DNA of 64,000 nt. It comes from JAGVPT01 sp964439265 (GTDB lineage Bacteria; Bacteroidota; Ignavibacteria; UBA10030; UBA8401). Positions within the stretch are counted from its first letter, which is position 1, and each line of letters starts with the position of its first letter. Positions 44,016 through 52,075 of the stretch are shown one piece after another. The stretch covers positions 1 through 64,000 of the forward strand of contig CAYTOA010000018.1 in the NCBI GenBank assembly GCA_964439265.1. Direction: 5' to 3'. The notes under the pieces are model-generated. The model made no database searches and was not told the DNA's origin. It worked only from the letters and a program-made list of their open reading frames with translations. The position numbers and the translations under genes are program-made.

Positions 44016-44714
44016 ATGGTACAAATCATCAAACAACTCTACGGCGACAAGCTTGCAGCGATCGACGGCGAAATAGGTCATGTGAAAGACTTTTACTTCG
44101 ATGATGAGAGCTGGGCTATTCGCTATCTCGTTGCGGACACGGGGTCGTGGTTAACGGGGCGACTCGTTCTTCTGACCCCTCATACGTTTGGGGAATTGGA
44201 CCAGGCCGAGAAAACATTCCACATAAAGTTGCACAAAAAACAGATTGAAAATAGTCCGTCTATCGAATCGCACAAACCGGTCTCCCGTCAGTTCGAGATC
44301 GAGTACTACGGCTATTACGGCTGGCCGCCGTACTGGGACGGAGGCGGTATGTCGGGGATTGGTCCGATCCCTGTTGCCCTGCCGCTCTTGGCGGACAGGA
44401 TAGAATCTCACCCAAAACATAAGCACAGGGAAGACAAGCATCTTCGCAGCACTCAGGCCATCAACGGCTATCATATTGAAACACATGAAGGGGAGATCGG
44501 GCACATCATTGATTTCATCGTCGACAAAGAGAATTGGACGATCCGGGACCTGGTCATTGAAACGGGGCACTGGTATTCGGGGAAGGAAATTCTGATCCCG
44601 TCCGGCAAGGTCAAAAGGATCAGCTATGAGGAATCGAAAGTATTTATCAGCCTCACCAAAAAAGATATCGAGGAAACGGCAGAGAATGAGATTTCCGTGC
44701 ACATCAGAGCTTAG
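44016..44714 (+). CDS. protein with two PRC-barrel domains
   Basis: A 232-residue soluble protein with two PRC-barrel-like domains. The first, residues about 3-75, has GDKLAAIDGEIGHVKDFYFDDESWAIRYLVADTG. The second, residues about 145-215, repeats the pattern (HIIDFIVDKENWTIRDLVIETG, KRISYEESKVFISLTKKDIEE). A Gly/Pro/Tyr-rich linker (YYGYYGWPPYWDGGG) joins them. PRC barrels occur in photosynthetic reaction centre H subunits and RimM. Stand-alone double forms are common stress-related proteins of unknown role. Element copy F stands 189 nt upstream. Confidence 0.85.
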   Translation: MVQIIKQLYGDKLAAIDGEIGHVKDFYFDDESWAIRYLVADTGSWLTGRLVLLTPHTFGELDQAEKTFHIKLHKKQIENSPSIESHKPVSRQFEIEYYGYYGWPPYWDGGGMSGIGPIPVALPLLADRIESHPKHKHREDKHLRSTQAINGYHIETHEGEIGHIIDFIVDKENWTIRDLVIETGHWYSGKEILIPSGKVKRISYEESKVFISLTKKDIEETAENEISVHIRA

Positions 44715-44861
44715 GTAAATATCATGGTCGCGATGATCACGGAAGAGAGGAGCAACTCGACTAGAGAGATTCCTATCGGGCAAAATCAAACAAAATGGAT
44801 ATTAACAAATAATGATTCGGTCCATCCATGGAACACCTACTAACAGCAAAAGGCAGTTACG

Positions 44862-45536
44862 ATGAAATCCAATGCAGAATTACAGAAAGACGTGCAGGAC
44901 GCAATCAAATGGGAACCATTATTGAATGCAGCAGAAATCGGCGTTACGGTAAAAGATGGCGTTGTGACCCTGACAGGAACCGTTGACAGCTATGCTAAAA
45001 AGACAGAAGCCGAAAACGCCGCAAAAAACGTTGCCGGCGTAAAAGCGGTGGTCGAAAAAATTGATATCAAGTTCAGCGGATCGTGGGCCAAGAAGGATGA
45101 CAACGAGATCGCTACAGAAGTTGTCAATGCGCTGAGATGGAACTGGCAAATACCGAAGGACAAGATCAAAGTAAAAGTTGAAAAAGGATGGGTCACTCTT
45201 GACGGGGAACTGGAATGGAATTATCAAAAGGAAGCAGCAAGAGACGTGGTGAAACATTTGTTGGGAGTCATGGGCGTCTCAAACCTTATCGCAATTAAAT
45301 CCATCTCGCGTGATCTTGTAGAGGAAACCGATATTAAAAGTGCGATGAGGCGCAACTGGGCTATCGCAGATCAGGATATTCTCGTCAAAGTCTCCGGTCA
45401 TAACGTCACCCTCTCAGGCACTGTGACCTCATGGTACCAGAAGGACGAGGCAGGGCGGATAGCGTGGGGCGCACCGGGCGTCTGGACGGTAGATAATGAG
45501 CTGGTCATAGAATACGATTACGAATTAGCGGATTGA
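44862..45536 (+). CDS. protein with three BON domains
   Basis: A 224-residue protein built of three BON domains in a row (about residues 1-70, 75-145 and 150-220). Each has the strand-helix-strand pattern with a VxGxVxS-like end: DGVVTLTGTVDSYAKKTEAE, EKGWVTLDGELEWNYQKEAA, GHNVTLSGTVTSWYQKDEAG. There is no signal peptide, so unlike OsmY it should stay in the cytoplasm. BON domains bind phospholipid or act as osmotic-stress factors in relatives. It follows the PRC-barrel gene and is closed by a terminator. Confidence 0.88.
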   Translation: MKSNAELQKDVQDAIKWEPLLNAAEIGVTVKDGVVTLTGTVDSYAKKTEAENAAKNVAGVKAVVEKIDIKFSGSWAKKDDNEIATEVVNALRWNWQIPKDKIKVKVEKGWVTLDGELEWNYQKEAARDVVKHLLGVMGVSNLIAIKSISRDLVEETDIKSAMRRNWAIADQDILVKVSGHNVTLSGTVTSWYQKDEAGRIAWGAPGVWTVDNELVIEYDYELAD

Positions 45537-45544
45537 TGAAAAGG

Positions 45545-45575
45545 AAACGGGAGGCATTCCCTCCTGTTTTCGTTT
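45545..45575 (+). terminator. intrinsic terminator after the BON gene
   Basis: AAACGGGAGG at 45545-45554 pairs with CCTCCTGTTT at 45560-45569 (one G-U pair), with a 5-nt loop and trailing TCGTTTAAA. It lies just after the BON stop codon. Confidence 0.65.
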
Positions 45576-45620
45576 AAAGCACATCGAAGCAGAATCATTC
45601 TCAGTGAGGTCGGTACCTTT

Positions 45621-45980
45621 ATGGATCAAAAGAGCAACAACAAAGACACGAACAAAAAAGGGAGCAAGACAGGGGAGAGTTCCGGACTGCCGGGATACCC
45701 GCTATATCCGGCGAGCGAGGATATCTTCAACAAATTCAAAGAAGAGGGGAACTTAAATCCTGAGAATACATCGGTACAAAAAGCGCCGAATGAAGATGGG
45801 CGAACCGGAAAAAACAATGAAAAAGATTTTGAGGAAGACGTCTCCGGCGGCGATTTAGATGTTCCGGGCTCGGAATTGGACGAGAAGCAGGAGAATATGG
45901 GAAGCGAAGACGAAGAGAATAACTATTACAGCCTGGGAGGCGACGACCACGATGACCTGGAAGACGACAAAGGGGAGTAA
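45621..45980 (+). CDS. acidic hydrophilic hypothetical protein
   Basis: A 119-residue, highly charged and probably disordered protein. The N-terminal part is basic and Ser/Lys-rich (NNKDTNKKGSKTGESSG), then comes the hydrophobic island LPGYPLYPASEDIFNK, and the C-terminus is very acidic (DDHDDLEDDKGE). I recall related short proteins with LPGYPLYPASEDI in Bacteroidota genomes, with no known function; such charged proteins are often stress induced. It follows the BON terminator, so it has its own promoter, and precedes a small basic protein gene. Confidence 0.7.
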   Translation: MDQKSNNKDTNKKGSKTGESSGLPGYPLYPASEDIFNKFKEEGNLNPENTSVQKAPNEDGRTGKNNEKDFEEDVSGGDLDVPGSELDEKQENMGSEDEENNYYSLGGDDHDDLEDDKGE

Positions 45981-46051
45981 GATGCCCGCATTCGAACATA
46001 AATATAGGTTCAAATAAACAAACTCACCCCTCATCCACAAGGAGATTCGTT

Positions 46052-46186
46052 ATGGGAAAAGGTCAGAATATCAAAAAAGATTCAAAAAAGGAGCCGGCGA
46101 AAAGTATGAAAGAAAAAAAAGCAGCCAAGAGGGAGAAGAAGAATGAGAAATTGGGCTATGCCAACCCCGACAAACAGCTGATCTGA
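46052..46186 (+). CDS. small lysine-rich protein (44 residues)
   Basis: ATG 46052 to TGA 46184-46186, with CAAGGAGATTCGT before the start. The product is strongly basic (KKDSKKEPAKSMKEKKAAKR) and ends in LGYANPDKQLI. It resembles short lysine-rich proteins common in Bacteroidota of unknown role, perhaps nucleic-acid binding. It lies 71 nt after the acidic protein gene and may share its transcript; the opposite charges of the two products are notable. Confidence 0.6.
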   Translation: MGKGQNIKKDSKKEPAKSMKEKKAAKREKKNEKLGYANPDKQLI

Positions 46187-46395
46187 GGATCTTGACAAAC
46201 GGGGTTATTTTTCATGCTCCATTAATGTGCGCAAATGGAAATGAATTATTGCTAACGATGTAATGTAATAGTTGCCGAAAGTCTGTCGACCAGAATGCAT
46301 TGCAACAGCGGGCGATGGACGACCAGTGTTGAACGAACTTAAAAATAACCGAGTTCATTAATCACGAGAGAGATCAATGCAGGAGACGCATTAAC

Positions 46396-48150
46396 ATGAA
46401 GAAAAGAGAACCAGGATCACATCGCCATTCACTGCCAAAATCCCCTACCAGCATTCAGGGTCTCGATGAAATCACGGGAGGGGGATTGCCGAAGGGGAGG
46501 CCGACGCTGGTGTGCGGAGGGGCAGGGTGCGGAAAGACACTTTTTGCAATGGAGTTTCTGGTTCGCGGCGCAACGCAGTATAATGACCCGGGGGTCTTCA
46601 TTTCATTTGAGGAAACAGAAGAGGAACTGACATCGAACGTCGCCTCATTAGGGTTTGACTTAAGAGATTTAGTACGGCGGAAGAAAATTTGGCTTGAACA
46701 CATCCACCTGGAACAAAGCGAGATCGCCCAGAGCGGCGAATATGATCTGGAAGGGCTGTTCATCAGGATCCATCTGGCGATCGAGACGATCGGAGCTAAG
46801 CGCGTCGTGCTCGATACCATAGAATCGCTTTTCTCTGAATTGCCCAATCCCGTTATCCTCCGTGCCGAACTGCGCCGCTTATTCCAGTGGCTCAAACGGA
46901 AAGGTGTAACAACGATCATTACGGCAGAGCGGGGCGACGGCACGTTAACACGCCAGGGCTTGGAAGAATATGTTTCGGATTGTGTGATCCTGCTCGATCA
47001 TCGCGTCACCGATCAATCGTCCATCCGGCGCTTGCGCATTGTCAAGTACCGCGGCTCAACGCATGGCACGAACGAGTATCCTTTTCTTATCGATGAGGAT
47101 GGTTTTTCCGTCCTCCCCGTCACTTCCCTCGGCCTGAATTATTTTTCCTCCCTCGAAAGAGTTTCGACCGGGATTCCGCGGCTGGACACGATGCTCTCCG
47201 GAAAAGGCTACTATCGCGCCAGCACGGTGCTTGTTTCGGGGACTGCCGGCACGGGAAAGACGAGCATTGCCTCGCAATTTGTTGAATCGGCATGCAAACG
47301 GGGAGAACGCGTGCTGTACTTTACTTTCGAAGAGTCGCCCACGCAGCTCATGCGGAATATGCGTTCGATAGGGATAAACCTGGAGCCCTGGGTGAACAAA
47401 GGTCTGCTTCAGTTCCACGCGACACGTCCGACCCTGTACGGACTGGAATCCCATCTCACCACCAGCATAAAATTGATCAATAAGTTCGAGCCCCACATCG
47501 TCGTTCTCGACCCTATCAACGCTTTTGTAATGGGGGAGAACCAGACCGAAGTGAAGACCATGCTGCTTCGGCTCGTGGACTTTTTAAAAATGAAGAGGGC
47601 TACTGCCTTTTTCACAAATCTTACTTCCGACGGCGACGATATAGAAAATACTGACGTTTATATTTCATCGCTCATCGACACGTGGCTTCTCCTCCGCGAC
47701 ATTGAAGTTGGGGGCGAACGCAACAGGGGATTGTATGTGCTTAAATCACGCGGCATGGCGCACTCGAACCAGATACGCGAGTTTAAGCTTACCAACCACG
47801 GCATCGAACTGCTTGACGTCTATGTCGGGTCGGACGGCGTGTTGACTGGTTCTGCCCGGTTGTCGCAAGAGACCAAGGATGCCGCAGAACAATTATTGCG
47901 CCAGCAGGAAATCGGAAGAAAACAATTTGGCCTGGAGCGCAAGCGCGAGGCCATGGAAGCGCAGGTCATGGTGCTTCGGTCTGAATTTGAAGCAGAAGAA
48001 TCGGAAGCGCTGAAGGTGATCGGAATTGAAAAAGCAAGAAATGAACGCTTCACCCAGGACAAGGTCAAAATGGCCCAGAGCCGAAAGGGTGATGACCATA
48101 TTAAGGCAACCGCAATAAGGAAAAGCAGAACTACTAACAAAAGGAGCTGA
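46396..48150 (+). CDS. kaiC: KaiC-like double ATPase
   Basis: A 584-residue protein with two RecA-type KaiC domains. CI has Walker A GGAGCGKT (K47) and the catalytic Glu pair in SFEETEEEL. CII has Walker A GTAGTGKT (K288) and TFEESPTQL. The CII phosphorylation patch reads T419-D-V-Y-I-S424-S425, matching cyanobacterial T426, S431 and T432 (the last changed to Ser), so autophosphorylation is plausible. In place of the cyanobacterial A-loop tail it has a long charged coiled coil (residues about 495-584). The next gene is kaiB, two bases on; there is no kaiA. The pair may form a timer or stress switch rather than a true clock. Confidence 0.93.
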   Translation: MKKREPGSHRHSLPKSPTSIQGLDEITGGGLPKGRPTLVCGGAGCGKTLFAMEFLVRGATQYNDPGVFISFEETEEELTSNVASLGFDLRDLVRRKKIWLEHIHLEQSEIAQSGEYDLEGLFIRIHLAIETIGAKRVVLDTIESLFSELPNPVILRAELRRLFQWLKRKGVTTIITAERGDGTLTRQGLEEYVSDCVILLDHRVTDQSSIRRLRIVKYRGSTHGTNEYPFLIDEDGFSVLPVTSLGLNYFSSLERVSTGIPRLDTMLSGKGYYRASTVLVSGTAGTGKTSIASQFVESACKRGERVLYFTFEESPTQLMRNMRSIGINLEPWVNKGLLQFHATRPTLYGLESHLTTSIKLINKFEPHIVVLDPINAFVMGENQTEVKTMLLRLVDFLKMKRATAFFTNLTSDGDDIENTDVYISSLIDTWLLLRDIEVGGERNRGLYVLKSRGMAHSNQIREFKLTNHGIELLDVYVGSDGVLTGSARLSQETKDAAEQLLRQQEIGRKQFGLERKREAMEAQVMVLRSEFEAEESEALKVIGIEKARNERFTQDKVKMAQSRKGDDHIKATAIRKSRTTNKRS

Positions 48151-48152
48151 GG

Positions 48153-48485
48153 GTGAACATCAAAACTGAAAAAATGAAAGCAGCACAGCGGAATGAACGC
48201 CGGACCAAATCAAAAAGCGAGCAATGGGATTTGCGCTTGTATATTGCGGGAGAGTCTCCAAAAGCCGGGGTCGCTTTCAGCAATCTTAAGCTGATTTGTG
48301 AAGAAAGATTGAAAGGCAAATACCATATACGAGTCATCGACCTCGTAAAGCATCCGCACGTCGCGCGCGAAGAACAAATTCTCGCCATCCCGACGCTCGT
48401 GCGTAAGATCCCTTTGCCGGTCAGGAATATTATTGGCGATCTCTCCAATACAGAAGGTGTATTGGTCGGGCTTGGTCTGGCATAA
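48153..48485 (+). CDS. kaiB: KaiB-like protein
   Basis: A 110-residue KaiB: after a basic N-terminal extension of about 23 residues come WDLRLYIAGESPKAGVAFSN, then YHIRVIDLVKHPHVAREEQI and LAIPTLVRKIPLPVRNIIGDL, the standard KaiB body with its thioredoxin-like fold-switching scaffold. The start is GTG at 48153, with AAGGAG upstream inside the kaiC end, and the gap to kaiC is two bases. KaiB binds the KaiC ring in the systems studied, so the two products are expected to form a complex. No kaiA is present. Confidence 0.92.
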   Translation: MNIKTEKMKAAQRNERRTKSKSEQWDLRLYIAGESPKAGVAFSNLKLICEERLKGKYHIRVIDLVKHPHVAREEQILAIPTLVRKIPLPVRNIIGDLSNTEGVLVGLGLA

Positions 48486-48534
48486 CACCAGTGCCGCCAC
48501 TCAAAACCAATATTGTATTTTCCCATAGCTCATT

Positions 48535-48617
48535 CACCGCAAAGGTCGCCAAGGACGCAAAGTCTTCTTAGTATTTTTGACAAAAACATCTTTGCGACCT
48601 TAGCGTCCCTTGCGGTT
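48535..48617. repeat. palindromic intergenic repeat (CCGCAAAG type)
   Basis: Imperfect inverted repeat with arms of about 27 bp: left CACCGCAAAGGTCGCCAAGG at 48535-48554 continuing into ACGCAAAG, right TTTGCGACCTTAGCGTCCC continuing into TTGCGGTTA at 48609-48617. This family of long palindromes (CCGCAAAG, GACGCAAAG) occurs between genes in many bacteria. It may work here as a terminator for kaiBC. Confidence 0.6.
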
Positions 48618-48664
48618 ACGATGCACGATGTAATATCGGAAACGGCAATAAAACCAATTTTCAT

Positions 48665-49507
48665 ATGGAACCAATAGCATTGCAGCAGACCCAAAACGAG
48701 AACCTGGAATTGAAGAATTCTCCGGACAGTGTTGATGAATTAGATTCGGATTCGGCGTTGACGAGATTCTTTTTGGAGGTTTCTTCGCTGACCATTTTTA
48801 CGTGGCGCTTCTTTAAAGAAGTGTTAAAACCGCCGTATGAGTTCAACGAGCTGATGAAACAATCTTTTCTCATCGGCTACAAATCTCTTCCCTTGACGAG
48901 CATTACGGCATTTATCATGGGGCTGGTGCTGACGATCCAATCAAGACCGACGCTGGCGAGGTTCGGAGCCGAATCGCTCCTTCCAGCGATGGTCTCCGTT
49001 TCGATCGTCCGGGAAATAGGGCCGGCGATCTCTGCGTTGATCTTTGCCGGAAAGGTCGGGTCGGGAATCGGGGCGGAACTGGCGTCGATGAACGTGACCG
49101 AACAGATCGATGCAATGCAGGTTTCGGGCACCAATCCGTTCAAGTATCTCGTGGTCACCCGCGTTATCTCGGCCACGCTGATGCTTCCGTTGCTCGTGAT
49201 TTTTGCCGATGCGGTTGGGCTGCTCGGTTCGTTTGTCGGCGTCAACCTGAATGGAAATGTAAGTTCATTCCTTTTCTTTTCTCAGGTATTCAAAAGCGTC
49301 GCTTTTAGCGACCTGCTGCCGGCCGTCGTCAAGACGTTCTTCTTTGGGTTCGCGATCGGCCTGATCGGAAGCTACAAAGGGTACACTTCAAACAAGGGGA
49401 CCGAGGGAGTTGGGAAGGCTGCGAACTCGGCCGTCGTATTCGGATCGCTTATGGTTTTTGTGATAGACATGATCGCGGTGCAAATTACAAGTTTGATGCA
49501 AAAATGA
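48665..49507 (+). CDS. mlaE: MlaE-family ABC permease
   Basis: A 280-residue inner-membrane permease of the phospholipid-trafficking MlaE/YrbE family. The N-terminal 40 residues are polar, then comes the conserved core: LTSITAFIMGLVLTIQSRP, SVSIVREIGPAISALIFAGK, GSGIGAELASMNVTEQIDAM, QVSGTNPFKYLVVTR, RVISATLMLPLLV and IGLIGSYKGYTSNKGTEGVG. The stop overlaps the mlaF start by 4 nt (ATGA). With MlaF and MlaD it forms a lipid transporter acting between inner membrane and periplasm. No MlaB STAS gene is seen here. Confidence 0.93.
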   Translation: MEPIALQQTQNENLELKNSPDSVDELDSDSALTRFFLEVSSLTIFTWRFFKEVLKPPYEFNELMKQSFLIGYKSLPLTSITAFIMGLVLTIQSRPTLARFGAESLLPAMVSVSIVREIGPAISALIFAGKVGSGIGAELASMNVTEQIDAMQVSGTNPFKYLVVTRVISATLMLPLLVIFADAVGLLGSFVGVNLNGNVSSFLFFSQVFKSVAFSDLLPAVVKTFFFGFAIGLIGSYKGYTSNKGTEGVGKAANSAVVFGSLMVFVIDMIAVQITSLMQK

Positions 49508-50298
49508 GTTCACCGATGCAAAATACGCCAGCGAATTCGGCTTCTATGGAAATTGAGCATAACCATGCGTCAGCCGTTGTTGTCGAGATGACACATCTCA
49601 AAAAGTCGTTTGGTAATAATCATGTGCTGCGGGATATTAATCTGGTGATCAACAAAGGAGAGAACCTTGTCATCCTCGGAAAATCGGGCACCGGTAAGTC
49701 GGTTCTTATTAAATGTATCGTGGGATTGGTTGATCTCGACGAAGGAACGCTCGTCATCTTCGGGCAGAATGTCTCCGAACTCAAAGAGAAAGCACTCGTC
49801 GAACTAAGGAAAAAAATAGGCTTCCTTTTTCAGAGCGGCGCTCTCTATGATTCGATGACAGTGAGGGAGAACCTTGAGTTCCCTCTCAGAAGACAATTAG
49901 GTTCTATACCGAAGGAGAAGATGGACTCACTCATTGAAGAAGCGCTGCAGAATGTCGGGCTTGCGAAGTCAATCGACCTGACACCTTCGGAGCTTTCCGG
50001 AGGGATGAGGAAAAGGCTCGGCCTGGCTCGGACGCTGATCCTGAAGCCCGAAATCATGCTGTATGATGAACCGACGACCGGCCTTGACCCGATCACATCG
50101 AGAGAAATAAGCCAGCTTATTCTCGATGTGCAAAAAAAATACAACACGTCTTCAGTGATTATCACGCACGATATCGAATGTGCCAAACTCATAGCAAACC
50201 GAATCATCGTCATGAAGGACGGTGCATGCGCCGCAGAAGGAACGTACGACGAACTCGCGAATTCCGCGGACGGATGGATCCGGTCATTTTTTGAATAA
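49504..50298 (+). CDS. mlaF: MlaF-type ABC ATPase
   Basis: A 264-residue ATP-binding subunit. Walker A reads GKSGTGKS, the signature LSGGMRKRLGLARTL, Walker B IMLYDEPTTGLDPI, and the switch His is in VIITHDI. The MlaF-typical Q-loop LFQSGALYDSMTVREN is present. The start overlaps the mlaE stop by 4 nt. It drives lipid movement through the MlaE permease. The mlaD gene follows after a palindromic repeat of about 130 nt, which separates it from this pair but probably not functionally. Confidence 0.94.
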   Translation: MSSPMQNTPANSASMEIEHNHASAVVVEMTHLKKSFGNNHVLRDINLVINKGENLVILGKSGTGKSVLIKCIVGLVDLDEGTLVIFGQNVSELKEKALVELRKKIGFLFQSGALYDSMTVRENLEFPLRRQLGSIPKEKMDSLIEEALQNVGLAKSIDLTPSELSGGMRKRLGLARTLILKPEIMLYDEPTTGLDPITSREISQLILDVQKKYNTSSVIITHDIECAKLIANRIIVMKDGACAAEGTYDELANSADGWIRSFFE

Positions 50299-50316
50299 AC
50301 CCAGTCTGGAAAAATG

Positions 50317-50448
50317 GCAGCATGAATGCCACGAAGACACAACGTCACCAAGAAAGACAAATCTTATTGTTCATGGGCATTACAGTTAGAAGCTTCCCCA
50401 AAAGTTTTTGTGTCTTGGTGCCTTTGTGGCATTCCTTTTAAATGCTGC
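50317..50448. repeat. long palindromic intergenic repeat (GCCACGAAGACAC type)
   Basis: Arms GCAGCAT at 50317-50323 and ATGCTGC at 50442-50448 enclose longer matching blocks: GAATGCCACGAAGACAC left and TGTGTCTTGGTGCC with GTGGCATTC right. Such palindromes (CACCAAG, GCCACGAAG) recur in intergenic DNA of many bacteria. It lies between mlaF and mlaD and may lower read-through to mlaD. Confidence 0.6.
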
Positions 50449-50495
50449 ATGACACCGTTGAATAATGTATCGGAATATAAACAAGAGCAAACCAA

Positions 50496-51233
50496 ATGAA
50501 AAAGACCACAAGTTTTAAAATAAGGCTGGGGATATTTATTACACTGGGAATGGCAATATTCATCGTTGGGATTTACTTCATCGGCCAAAGGCAGCAGATG
50601 TTCAGGAGCACATTCCGCGTCAGCGGAGTGTTTAAGGATGTTTCCGGACTGCAGCCGGGGAACAACGTTCGGCTCTCGGGCATTACTGTAGGGACAGTAG
50701 AAGACATCAGCATTGTCAGCGACTCTTCTATTAAAGTTGATATTATCGTCGACGAAAACACCCGGAAGTTCATAAAGAAGGATGCCGTTGCCGGCATCGG
50801 CTCGGAGGGACTGATGGGAAACAAAGTGATCATCCTGAACCCGGGAACGGGGGGGAAAAAGGAGATCGAGAACAACGATACCGTCCAGACAATTCAACCG
50901 GTAAGCATGGACGATATCATGCTCTCATTAAAATCAACGATCGACAACACGTCCACCATCACAACGTCTTTGTCAAAGATCACCAACAACATACAATCAG
51001 GAAAAGGGACGATCGGCAAACTCCTCATGAATCAATCGTGGGCATTAGATTTCGATTCATCCATTATTAACCTCAAACAGGGGTCGGAAGGGTTGAAAAA
51101 TCTTGTGGATTCTTCAAAGGTCAGCTTCGCACAAAATTTTGACTCCATTTTTGTCAACCTCAAAGAGGGTTCTGCAGGGCTTAAAGCCCTTACGGACAAG
51201 GCGAAAAAAAGCTGGCTGTTGTGGGGATTTTAA
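50496..51233 (+). CDS. mlaD: MlaD-family (MCE) lipid-transport protein
   Basis: A 245-residue protein with an N-terminal membrane anchor (LGIFITLGMAIFIVGIYFI) and one MCE domain (residues about 35-130: FRVSGVFKDVSGLQPGNNVR, LSGITVGTVEDIS, GSEGLMGNKVIIL). The C-terminal third is helical with repeated polar segments (NLKQGSEGLKNLVDSS, NLKEGSAGLKALTD). It should form the periplasmic ring that accepts lipid from MlaE. It is separated from mlaF by a palindromic repeat but keeps the usual E-F-D order. Confidence 0.92.
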   Translation: MKKTTSFKIRLGIFITLGMAIFIVGIYFIGQRQQMFRSTFRVSGVFKDVSGLQPGNNVRLSGITVGTVEDISIVSDSSIKVDIIVDENTRKFIKKDAVAGIGSEGLMGNKVIILNPGTGGKKEIENNDTVQTIQPVSMDDIMLSLKSTIDNTSTITTSLSKITNNIQSGKGTIGKLLMNQSWALDFDSSIINLKQGSEGLKNLVDSSKVSFAQNFDSIFVNLKEGSAGLKALTDKAKKSWLLWGF

Positions 51234-51290
51234 AATAATAATAAATGCACCATGGACAAATGAATGGGAGACGAATAAACACTTTAAATT

Positions 51291-51458
51291 AGAAGCCATC
51301 TCAAAAATGGGCTCGGTGTAGAATGCATTTGTAAATGTCATGCTGAGCAGGGCGAAGCATCCACCACACCGAAGCCTCATAGATTCACAGTGCATGATTG
51401 TCATGGATTCTTCACTCCGTTCAGAATGACATTATTCGGAGTTTTTGAGATAGGTTCT
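51291..51458. repeat. MITE-like repeat, copy 2
   Basis: A 168-bp copy with terminal inverted repeats AGAAGCCATCTCAAAAA (51291-51307) and TTTTTGAGATAGGTTCT (51442-51458), matching at all but two positions when one is reversed. TA dinucleotides sit at both edges, as for mariner/IS630-type insertions. The interior holds TGTCATGCTGAGC, GAAGCATCCACC and CATGGATTCTTCACTCC blocks and a TTCAGAATGACA end, shared with the copy at 19889-20143. Confidence 0.7.
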
Positions 51459-51539
51459 ATTGATGTAATAGAGATTTGAAAAGGAAAACTTAATGCTCTC
51501 AATCTTTCAATCGCAATAAGATATATAAGGAATCTCACC

Positions 51540-52034
51540 GTGAAGAAATTTGGATATGCAGTCGCTGCTTTCAGTTTGTTTTTTATTGTTCAACGCTCCG
51601 TCGCACAGGATCGTGATTTCGGCCTCGGGGTAATGATCGGCGAACCGACCGGCTTCAGTGCGAAGTTATGGACCTCTCCGGTCAACGCGTTTGACTTTGG
51701 CCTCGGGTGGTCGTACGGGGGAGACAGGATAGGGAATTATAACGGGACGTACAACGGAGGAGACAGAACTCATTTTCACATGGATTATCTGTGGCACTCG
51801 TTCGACGTCATTCATTCGACCGAACGATTTCCGCTGTATTACGGCATCGGCGGACGGATCAACTCCGGCGCCGGCTACAATAGTTCGCTGGCAATTCGCG
51901 GTGTCTTCGGCATCGAGTGGATGCCGCGCGGAACTCCGGTCGACGTGTTTCTTGAGCTGGCCCCGTCGCTTGAACTTACTTCATCGACAGGCTTTGGCAT
52001 GGATGCGGCGTTCGGTGCGAGATATTTTTTCTGA
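51540..52034 (+). CDS. small outer-membrane beta-barrel protein
   Basis: A 164-residue exported protein; the signal sequence (VAAFSLFFIVQRSVAQ) is followed by DRDFGLGVMIGEPTGFSAK and then the strands DFGLGWSYGG, FHMDYLWHSF, LYYGIGGRINSG, IRGVFGIEWMPRGTPVDVFL, ELAPSLELTSSTG and a C-terminal FGARYFF with a terminal Phe. This is a small barrel seen in Bacteroidota-like genomes, often annotated only as hypothetical. The start is GTG with AAGGA upstream. It is independent of the mla genes, with a MITE-like repeat in between. Confidence 0.75.
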   Translation: MKKFGYAVAAFSLFFIVQRSVAQDRDFGLGVMIGEPTGFSAKLWTSPVNAFDFGLGWSYGGDRIGNYNGTYNGGDRTHFHMDYLWHSFDVIHSTERFPLYYGIGGRINSGAGYNSSLAIRGVFGIEWMPRGTPVDVFLELAPSLELTSSTGFGMDAAFGARYFF

Positions 52035-52075
52035 TGATTGAAGAAATGCGGTAATCGCGGTTCGGGGGAGTTCTT

